Source of the DNA: Thalassia testudinum
Taxonomy: Eukaryota; Streptophyta; Magnoliopsida; Alismatales; Hydrocharitaceae
Direction: 5' to 3'
DNA length: 64,000 nucleotides
NCBI GenBank assembly: GCA_037157565.1
Contig: JAZHRO010000002.1
Coordinates: forward strand, 76,558,001 to 76,622,000
The translations under genes were made by a program, and so were the position numbers. The notes under the pieces are model-generated. The model was not told where the DNA came from and did no database searches. It saw nothing but the letters and a program-made list of their open reading frames with translations. This document shows positions 55,933 to 64,000 of this stretch, one piece after another. Position 1 is the stretch's first letter. Each line of letters opens with the position of its first letter.

Positions 55933-57060
55933 TGTTGTAGCTACGAGTTACTACGCTAACATATTTCATTTTGAAAAACTATCGTCGTAGTTTGAAAGTG
56001 AAGAACTCATGTTCAACAAATAAAATTTGTACCGGAATAGAAATCCCAGGTTGAACTCAAGGAGGCGGACATTTTATTAAAACTACGGATTTGTTTTATT
56101 TGCCATGAAATAGATTAATTGATTAAAAACTATCTATCTATTTACACTAAATAGAAGAGAGAGAGAGAATATTACAAACAAAAACCAAAAAAGAGATGTA
56201 GAATGAATATGGAATCCATTATCAAAGAGATTGTTCGTTACACTAAACATTATGACTGGAAAGCAAAAAACGATTACACTAGAAAGCAGTAAATCTACTC
56301 TAGAAAGCATTAAAAAGAATGGAGAGAGAATTATTCTCCTCGATGGTTGCTTGGAGGACGAGCCGAATAGGACGACGCCTGGAAGACGAGGAACAGAGCA
56401 AAACGAAGGAGGACAAAGTGAGAAGAATGGGAATGGGGCAGCACGTCGTCGTCGTCGTGGGATCCACTTCCGAAAGGGGGATGAAAATTTGACTTTATCT
56501 CTTGAGAAGCATCCCAGGTGTGGGACAAGCTTCTCTTGAACTTTGGAGAGGGAGAGAAGAGAAAGAAGGGATGAAAATTTCGTATGGAGGAGGTCTCCTT
56601 TTATACTTGCAAGGAGTGAGGGCAATTTGGTCTTTTTAATCTCAAAATATTAAATAAAGGGTCTTTAGTGATGGATAAAACCGTCGCTAAAGCCCCATCG
56701 TGGGCGACGTGGACCGCCCGCTCACCTCCCGCGCATGAAACGCGCACTCCACGTTCTTCAGATCTTAGCCATTCAATCCTGAGATCGGATCGCTTAACTG
56801 GCCTCTCGCCGCGCCTTCTCATCACGCGCCTAGTGCGTGCAATCCCATGTTACGCACGGGCGTGCGCAGGTACGTCATCTGGATTGAGCGAGCATGGTCG
56901 CTGGATCACGGTCGCGCGGTCGATCGGGCGCGTGCCTCCGCTCCAATTGATGCGCGGTGAGGCTCGAACACACGCCTGTACTTCACTTAAGCATTCTCGC
57001 CCACTGCGCTACATGCACGGATGGGTAGGTGCTTAACTTAAGTGTGGGTGCGTCCTACGT
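55933..57060 (-). repeat. Element C 3' LTR, left piece
   Basis: Begins TGTTGTAGC, matches the C 5' LTR at 63081 (shared gaggcgga...ttttattaaaactacg, absent in F). TATA box 56597-56605. Interrupted by insert I. Confidence 0.82.
56597..56605 (-). promoter_or_regulatory. TATA box of C 3' LTR
   Basis: Reverse complement TATAAAAGG in the block GTATAAAAGGAGACC. Confidence 0.6.
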
Positions 57061-58273
57061 TGAAACCTTGTTCCACATCTTGTTTTGGTGTTAACAAAAT
57101 TATTATGGATTAATGTTTGCATTAAGTGTTTTTCAGATTTAGGTGAAGGAGCAAGGCAAACAAGAAATGATGGAGGCATGATCATGTCATGGAGGATGAC
57201 AGGGATGAGTCGAGGAGAAGATCATCTTCGACCTTAGTTTCTGTAGTTTAGATTTTATTTTCATAGATTGTATGCCTCTTAATAAGAGAATGTAACTTAG
57301 ATCGTAAAAATCAATTAGAGATAAATTAGGATTTATATTTCGAACATTTTCAAAGTACGTAATGAATTAAATTACTTAAGAAAGGTACTTGTTAACCCAC
57401 AAGTACCAGTACTAAAGTTTAGCACCGGTACATGTGAGTTATAGGTATGGGTTTTATCAAGAAACAAACCTATACCCTGCAAGTACTGGTACTCATGATC
57501 AGTACCGGTACTGGAGGTAACGAGTACCGGTAGTAATCATGACTACTGGTACAAGTGGGTTACAGATTTGTGTTAAGAGTTTAAAACATAAATCTGGAAG
57601 CAACAAGTACCGGTACCAGGTAGCCGTTGGCTCAATTCTGAACGGCTAGAAAATTAATTCCAACAATGTGAACATTGGGAATTAATTCCCAACGTCTAGT
57701 AGACGAGTATCCTAGGTCCTAAACTCTATAAAATGACCCTAGGACTCTTTGTTTGCTCACAAGAGACACAAGAAAAGAGAAGAGAAAATCCTAGAGCTAG
57801 AATTTCAAATTCCCACCATATTCACAAGAGAGAAAGAAGAAGCTTGCCATTCACTCTCATAGTATTCTTGCAGGCACAATGACGCATTTTTTTTACGCAT
57901 CTTCAAAGTGAATCACGTTCTTTCTAGGCTCTCAAATCGGCAATATTATTCTATATATTGTTGAGAGGCTTAGGAACTTAGTTGTTAGATTAGTCTTTCT
58001 TACACCTGTACTTCTTTTGTATTTGAGCATTTGCTCGTTGGGTTGTAACAAACCCGTTATTGTACTTGGGTTGAGGTAACCCGTTAATTACCTCGGTTAG
58101 TAAATTGATTCTCTCGGGGTTGAGAGAGTCGGGTTAAAAACCCTAAGCTGGGAGGCTTAGATAGTGGAGTACCTAAGGGAGGGGAACCACTATATATCTT
58201 GTGCCAATTTCTGTGATTGTATTTTGTGCAAATCTTTTTGTTATTACTAACAATGTGATTAAGTTTGTGTGCA
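57061..58273 (+). mobile_element. Insert I: solo-LTR-like element (unrelated family)
   Basis: 1.2 kb with no match to the surrounding LTRs, splitting the C LTR. It has LTR-like content: CTATAAAATG box at 57725-57734 (plus strand), a TATA-proximal purine-rich leader (caagagacacaagaaaag) and no coding frame. Seven ACCGGT-type palindromes lie at 57401-57614 and an 8-bp hairpin TAGCCGTT/AACGGCTA at 57621-57648. It may be a Copia (SIRE-like) solo LTR; termini are uncertain and no clean target duplication was found (ctacg left, cgtag right). Confidence 0.5.
57725..57734 (+). promoter_or_regulatory. TATA box of insert I
   Basis: CTATAAAATG, the only good TATA in the insert, defining plus orientation. 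Confidence 0.5.
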
Positions 58274-58868
58274 CGTAGATAGCCATATTACATATCTTTA
58301 GATCCTCTATCATCCTAGCCATTGGATCTTGATCCAACGACGGGGAAGCGTTGATGAGGAAGCCTTCAGCGGATGTGTGCGGATGGTTGGGTGGCCGAGA
58401 AGAGACCACGTGGCACCATCTTGGTCGTCCATCTTCTGCATGTAGATGGTGCCACGGATGTCTGATTGAGTTGATTTTCACGCCGTTAGGCTGCGATCGT
58501 TAATCTGAATCCATCCATGAGGTCAAATTTCTTGTTTGAAGTGTGGATTTATACCATCTTGTCCCTTGATCTTCTAGGGTTCCCCGACTCTATCTGATGC
58601 TACAGATGTCTGATTAGGGAAATCTTGGAGTCGTTGAACTCCAATCGTCGCCCTGATCAAATTTGTACGATTGGATCTTTGATCCAAGGCTCCGATAAAA
58701 ATTTTCCCTATCCCTGAACATAAAAGGAGATAATTAACCTCCATTTTATTCAAACTAATCTAAATGCAAGATGATGCATGCTATGCAATATTTATAATAT
58801 GCAATGCAATTCTATGCTTAAGAACATGCATAAATAGCATCTTATGTAGTGTAAACATGTTTACATCA
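58274..58868 (-). repeat. Element C 3' LTR, right piece
   Basis: Matches the U3 end of F (34370-35028): CCATTGGATCTTGATCCAACG hairpin region, then GATGATGCATG..., ending GTAAACATGTTTACATCA. The end contains a perfect 16-nt palindrome TGTAAACATGTTTACA. Confidence 0.82.
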
Positions 58869-58905
58869 GACCTCCATGCCTATCTTTTGCTAGTCCCTAG
58901 CAAAA
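58869..58905 (-). promoter_or_regulatory. C 3' polypurine tract with hairpin
   Basis: Perfect 9-bp hairpin TTTTGCTAG-GGA-CTAGCAAAA (58885-58905), then GGCATGGAGGTC beside the LTR, in element sense. Confidence 0.75.
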
Positions 58906-60112
58906 ACTATATACTATTTATAAAAGAATTAGGTTGGATTATTTAGACATGAGTTATTTTCAATCATTAAGAAAATATCTACTTAGGATCTGAACTTTCA
59001 AAGACACAACAGTGCCTGGGTATCTACCAAAATGCAGACTACCTCAAGCCCTCACCTTATTCAAAGAAAATTTTCTTTTTCTCTTTTTCTTCTTTTCTAA
59101 TTTTTTTTTTAGATTTTTTTTTTTGAGTTTTAGGGTTTAAGAGTGACTTTCTACGGTCATTCAACTCACCCAAGATTTGATGAGAACTCTAAGTTCTAAG
59201 CATCTTATTGGGAATGTGATATACTCGTTGATTGGCAGTTAAAACGAACTTCGGATTTCTATGCCTCTAGGTGACCTTAAAAAGAGAATTCTACCTAAGG
59301 GTGTATCTTTACAACCAGTAACATTCTCCCTACTTTTATTTTTATGAGGTCAACACAAGGGTGAATCCAGTGTATATCTCCCCGATTTATTCTACTTCTC
59401 CACTTCTTCCTAAGTGTTTTAGGAAGTTTCAGTGCATCTATTGAGCTGGGTTTTGGACAACCGGTCGATGAGCTGTTACCATCGACAACTTGCTAGCCAT
59501 ACTCGTGCGGTGAAGTGTGGATTATTTCTTTTGTTTTCTTTTCTTTTCTCCCTTTCTTTTTCTTTTCTTTTTGACTTTCTTTTTATCTCTATTTTTTTTT
59601 AATTAGGTGGCTTCCCTGGTATAAGATTTACCTAAAGGCAGCAAAAAGAGAATGGTCCAGTGACTGGGCTCTGAACAACCTACCTATGGGCTGTTACCCA
59701 TGATAACTTGCCAGCAATATCACCCTAGAAGGTTCATTAGCTACCCAATTTCCGTTAGAACCACCGATTAACAAGTCAGTGACAAGATAGTGTGTAGATG
59801 CTTTAGGCTTAAAGTTTCCTCAAATCAGAGGGTGGATTGATAAGTCATGTACTTATCACCTAAACTTATTTACTCCAATTACGATAGAATTAAGATGGTG
59901 ACGACTCGAAAATCAAATCCACATTTTAATGGATACACAGGCTGATTAAGTCTGAAGACCTGAAGGTCTTTGTGTTCAGATCATAATGTAGTATTTCCTA
60001 AGATTGAAATTTTCTTAAACCCAAGTTCTCTTTCCTAATTCCATAATTTTTTTTAATATAAATAAAATAAAACAAATCTACGGAGCTGACGAATAAATTA
60101 AGAGATGAATAT
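58906..60112 (-). other. C 3' non-coding domain
   Basis: Collinear with F and H: T-rich runs, duplicated TGGGTTTTGGACA...GCTGTTACC...AACTTG motif at 59447-59500 and 59664-59715. No gene. Confidence 0.65.
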
Positions 60113-60150
60113 CCACTCCCCCATGCCTATCTAATGCAATGTCCTCATTG
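60113..60150 (-). promoter_or_regulatory. C internal polypurine module
   Basis: Hairpin CAATG-AGGA-CATTG (60137-60150) then GGCATGGGGGAGTG in element sense. Confidence 0.65.
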
Positions 60151-60510
60151 TATTAAAAAGACATAAAACAGAGTGGAATAGAGTAGAAAGCACCTGAATT
60201 GCGTGAATGTCGGGTCCGCTCTGAGATAAACAAAAACTGTATATGTGCTAAATTTAGTTCCTTCAGCTAGGCACACTATACAAAGAAGAGAAATAAAGAA
60301 TTCACATGTGCAGATCAGAATCAGAATAAAAAGAAGAAACCTCTGACCTGCCAGCAGATGTCCATAGATGTGGACCAAATTGTGGTGAAGATCCATACCC
60401 CATAATCGAGAATATCTAAGGTTCTGGATAAAAATTACCCAAAACCTAAAATCAGTATGCAAGCAGGGTCGGACCTATAATTTATGAGGATGCAACCCAA
60501 GACCAAAAAG

Positions 60511-61896
60511 TCAGGTTACAAAGAATTCAAGCTCCAAAGGATAATCAATGAATGTGTGCTTGGGTTGGACATCCTCAGAACAGATGTCATAAGGGTCCTG
60601 GTTTGATGGTTTCAGATGAATTGGAACCCTTAGACTTAGTCTTCTATTTCCTCCAAAGTTTTCTTCCCAAATCAGAACTTCCCAGCTTCTATTCTCATTC
60701 AGAATTTCAAGTTTCGGGACTTCTTGCATATTAATCACCCCATCTAAAATCTCCAGTGGCTGAATCAAAATTTACTTGGGTCTAGTTATCTCAAAAATAG
60801 AATCATCGATAAGCTCAATGGGGTGTAACTGACAATCAGGGCATTTGATTGAATCCTCCAGAAAATGCGAGTTTGGATCCGTAAGGTGAGCCCTAATAAG
60901 ATCAGTTTCCTCAGTTATTGGGCTATCAAATGATCTATCAGATTCCTCAGGCCTAATCATCTCACAGAAATTGTGTTCTATAAACTCACGTGAAACTTCG
61001 CAACTTGAATCTTCACCATCGTAATCAAAGAAATCACAATCCATATTAATGTATGTCTCAAAATCTTCCATCACTTTCTGGTCCATGGAGACATATGTTT
61101 CCTCATACCCTGGCTCAAGGATTTCAGGTGAAGAAATCAGATCATCCTTAATTGGTTGCTCTAATTCAATCCGGTCAGCCTCGTAACACATGTCCCCCCC
61201 AACATGTGCCTGAGCAGGTTTTGACATTGGCTCTCCTAAAGGGAGTTCATCCTGGGAATCATCCTATAATTGAACTAAAGCAACCACAAATCTCATCCTC
61301 AATTTCGCTAACTTCCCAAGTAGAAACTCACTTGGGTTCTTATCCTTAACATCCTGGAGCCAATCCAACAAATACTTGTTCAAATCATCAATCATTTCAA
61401 TCAGGGGCTCCAATCTTTCAAAGCAAGGCATTGGCTGAACTTCTAAAGATTGTATGATATTCCTCAAGTTGGCCAGAACCTTATCTTGAACCTGGTTACC
61501 CTGAACCAAATGAGTTGGTTCAAGGTTGGGTAGGTTTGGGATCAGTGTAGAGGAGTTATCGAATTGAGATTCGTTATACCCTTCCTGATAATAGGTCATT
61601 TCGAATTGTTCAAAAGGTGGTGATGACCTAAAGGCAGTGTAATCAGAGGATGGGTAAGGATCAGTGTATCCTTCTTGATTGTAGATCGTATTAGGTTGTC
61701 CATGAAAGGTTGACAATCTATAATCGATGTGGCTCTGAGAAGGATAGAAATCATAATCATAGTGTTCAGGGTTAGACCCTAAACATGGAGGTCTGGAACT
61801 GTATCCCCAATCTAAGTTATCCCAACTAACTGATGGTTGATTATAGTACGAGTCGGGATAATCGTCATGTTGAGTATAATATGTGGAAGGATTCAT
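60511..61896 (-). pseudogene. Element C unknown acidic protein, frame with two in-frame stops
   Basis: ATG at 61894-61896 (MNPSTYYTQHDDYPDSYY) is preferred, as it follows the position of the gag start in relatives; the same frame opens slightly upstream. It continues to TGA 60511-60513, crossing TAG 61264-61266 and TAA 60772-60774, about 461 codons. The first third is Y/D/S/P-rich. The middle has a helical stretch (LANLRNIIQSLEV, LEPLIEMIDDLNKYLLDWLQ) and the rest is strongly acidic. No known domain. The same frame reads on past TGA into LFGLGLHP, like the end of B's frame. Function unknown. Confidence 0.55.
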
Positions 61897-63059
61897 GAGA
61901 GACGGGAGGAAGAAAGGTGCCCTGCAATACAAGCAATCAAACATGTCCTTAAGTGGGCTAGTCTAAAGACCTACAAACTCCCAGAACCCGTCTTGAGATA
62001 AAGAAACGATTTGATCTACTTCTTTCTGTTCAGTCCAACTAGTTAGAAGGAGGGACTGGGGAGAAGGTTCTTCCTTCGGCTTGCTCCTCTAGTTCCTAGT
62101 GTGCCCCCTAGCCGCGATTGTTTGATTCTACTCCCCTAGCTAGACATCAAATTGAACAGTTGAAACAGACTAATCGAAAATAATCTTGTTCTGGGCTCCA
62201 AAGAGCGAGTCGAATCCTTAAGGCTAACGTCTACTTTGTTTTATTTAGGGCTAGGTTTGAATGTGCTTTGGAATGTGATTGGCCCTTTATCTGGGTTGTG
62301 CCTTTAATGATTGATTGATGTCTATGTGCATGCACAACCAGTGGTTTTCAAGCAAGATTACTTTTGATGCGGTGAATTTTACGGTTCAAATCTTTCTTAG
62401 TAGCTTTTAGGATTCAACTTTAAGTATTTTCAAACAAATTTTGTTAGCACACCAAGTATTGAAAGCACAGGTGAAGATGTTTTCCTTTGAAATTTAAAAG
62501 AATGTGGAGTGCCTAGTAAATCCCTAAGAGTTGAACCTATGTGATAGCTCCTTGATGAGTTGATTTTAATTGAAGTGGTGCGGTCCAATCAACTCAAACA
62601 ATTGGCCTGTTGCACCACTTAATTAGGCACACAAATGATTACCTAATCTGATTTCTACTCAATTATGTGTTTGGATGTGTGTACAGGCTCCAAAAATCGA
62701 TTTACCGGTTGAGTTTGAAAATCATATGAGGTTGTGTACCTCTATGAGATTTTTCTATTATTTTTTTCTTTTTAAATGTGGAGGTTGAGGTGGGTGTGGG
62801 TTTCAAACAAACAAATAAAACTAACCTTAGAGTTTATAGGAACACCTAAGTTAATTGATGTTTGTGTTATTATATAGTGAAATGAAAACTAATGGGTAGG
62901 AGGTGGGGGATAACTTACAAAACCTTCAACAGCACTTTGCTCCAATCTACCATTTTTGCTCATCTTGAAAGAGTGCCTGCAATCACAATAAGAAAGGAGA
63001 GAAGTGAGGTAAATGATTTGTAAGTTATAAAACGCGAAAAAAAATCAAAGAGCGTCGCC
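61897..63059 (-). other. 5' leader of element C
   Basis: Homologous to leaders of A, F and H. Leader hairpin at 62573-62620 with a 9-bp stem AAGTGGTGC/GCACCACTT. No gene. Confidence 0.6.
62573..62620 (-). ncRNA. Conserved leader hairpin (C copy)
   Basis: One pair longer than in H because both sides changed together (A..T closing pair). Inner TCCAA/TTGGCC pairing replaces GGCCC/GGCC. Confidence 0.55.
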
Positions 63060-63077
63060 TCCCCGGCAACAGCGCCA
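63060..63077 (-). promoter_or_regulatory. Primer-binding site, tRNA-Asp type (C)
   Basis: Reverse complement TGGCGCTGTTGCCGGGGA, one mismatch; three bases from the LTR. Confidence 0.88.
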
Positions 63078-63080
63078 AAA

Positions 63081-64000
63081 TATTGAAGCTACAAGTTACT
63101 ATGCTAACATATTTGGTTTTGAAAAACCTGTCGTCGTAGTTTGAAAGCGAAGAACTCATGTTTGACAAATAAAATTTATACCGGAATAGCAATCCTGGGT
63201 TAAACTCAGGGAGGCGGATGTTTTATTAAAACTACGCGTTTGTTTTATTTGTCACGAAATAGATTAATTGATTAGAAACTATCTATCTATTTACACTAAA
63301 TAGAAGAGAGAGAGAGAATGAGAGAGAGAATATTACAAACAAAAACCAAAAAAGAGATGTAGAATGAACATGGAATTCATTATCAAAGAGATTGTTCGTT
63401 ATACTAACATTACGACTACAAAGCAGAAAATGATTACACTAGAAAGCAGTAAATTTATTATAGAAAGCATTAAAAAGAATGGAAAGAGAATTATCCTCCT
63501 CGACGATCGCTTGGAGGACGAGCCGGACGAGATGACTCCTGGAAGATGGGGAACGAAGTAGGACGAAGGAGGACGAAGTGAGAAGAACGAGAACAGGGCA
63601 ACATGTTGTCATCGTCGCGGGATCCACTTTCGAAAGGGGGACGAAAATTTGACTTTATCTCTTGAGAAGCATCCCAGGTGTGGGACAAGCTTCTCTTGAG
63701 CTTTGGAGAGGGAGAGAAGAGAAAGAAGGGATGAAAATTTCGAATGGAGGGGGTCTCCTTTTATAGTTGCAAGGAGTGAGGGCAATTTGGTCTTTTTAAT
63801 CTCAAAATATTAAATAAAGGTCTTTAGTGATGGATAAAACCGTCGCTAAAGCCCCATCATGGGTGATGTGCGTCACCCGCTCGCCTCCCATGCATGAAAT
63901 GTGCACTCCATGTTCTTCAGATCTTAGCCATCCGATCGTGAGATCAAACGGCTTAACTGGCCTCTCGTCGCGCCTTCTTATCGCGCGCTTAGCACGTGCG
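63081..64000 (-). repeat. Element C 5' LTR, partial
   Basis: Matches 55933 onward; terminal TG has become TA (TATTGAAGC). TATA box at 63757-63765 (minus), U5 motif 63197-63214. Runs off the window. Confidence 0.85.
63757..63765 (-). promoter_or_regulatory. TATA box of C 5' LTR
   Basis: Reverse complement TATAAAAGG in the conserved CTATAAAAGGAGACC block. Confidence 0.65.

Larger units (their letters stand above)
20367..64000 (-). mobile_element. Element F: Athila-like LTR retrotransposon, heavily interrupted
   Basis: A minus-strand element split by four nested insertions. Pieces are the 3' LTR (20367-20702 and 33642-35028), internal DNA (35029-41503 and 53083-54867) and the start of the 5' LTR (54868-55932). 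Joining the internal pieces gives about 8.26 kb, equal to the 8.27 kb of uninterrupted sibling H. The last part of its 5' LTR must lie beyond the right edge. It is inserted in integrase of element E. Confidence 0.85.
55933..64000 (-). mobile_element. Element C: non-autonomous relative of F/H
   Basis: Minus-strand element with 3' LTR (55933-57060 and about 58274-58868), a 4.2-kb internal region (58869-63080) and a 5' LTR from 63081 past the edge. LTR, leader and 3' domain are clearly homologous to F and H, but gag-pol is replaced by one unknown acidic frame. It is inserted in the 5' LTR of F; expected target duplication GCGGT (55928-55932) has its partner outside the window. Confidence 0.85.

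Noticed and set aside
57061..58273. Treating this stretch as part of the C LTR
   Set aside because: F, H and A LTRs pass directly from the equivalent of 57050 to 58290; the intervening DNA has its own TATA on the opposite strand.

Overview
The window is plant nuclear DNA made almost entirely of retrotransposons nested inside one another. No host gene, rRNA, tRNA gene or CRISPR array was found. It is plant because seven primer-binding sites match the 3' end of plant tRNA-Asp (TGGCGCCGTTGCCGGGGA), because the gag-pol remnants look like the Athila branch of Ty3/gypsy, and because a plant-type L1 LINE is present. Species cannot be read from it; a non-grass angiosperm heterochromatic region is my guess.

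Layout. The base layer is an old plus-strand Athila-like element E (15249-20366, ends missing). Two minus-strand elements sit in E. Element A (LTR 13300-15248, leader and gag 11371-13299) is itself cut by B. Element F (20367 to beyond the right edge) has its 3' LTR at 20367-35028 and its 5' LTR from 54868. B (1-11370) is a non-autonomous family arranged as LTR-internal-LTR-internal, so the window opens inside a second internal copy. F's 3' LTR is split by LINE G (20703-33630, 11-bp target duplication), and G is split by D (21054-28850), a plus-strand non-autonomous element with two 1709-bp LTRs and a CAGCC target duplication. F's gag is split by H (41504-53082), a full-length sibling of F. F's 5' LTR is split by C (55933 to beyond the right edge), a non-autonomous relative of F and H. 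C's left LTR holds an unrelated solo-LTR-like insert I (about 57061-58273). The deepest chains are E>F>G>D and E>F>C>I.

How the parts relate. F and H carry degraded gag, protease, reverse transcriptase, RNase H and integrase (internal regions of 8.26 and 8.27 kb). B, C and D lack pol and each keep one long acidic frame of unknown function. Autonomous and non-autonomous elements share cis signals: the tRNA-Asp site; a U5 motif CTCCCTGTG-N-CGACC; and two copies of a hairpin plus GGCATGGGGG polypurine module, one beside the 3' LTR and one about 1.2 kb upstream next to the end of the coding frame. A leader hairpin is common to A, C, F and H. This looks like a helper/parasite retrotransposon community held together by common RNA signals.

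Decay. Premature stops are mostly TAG or TGA at former CAG, CGA or TGG codons, as expected from deamination of methylated CHG and CG sites. Some nonsense codons are shared between copies.
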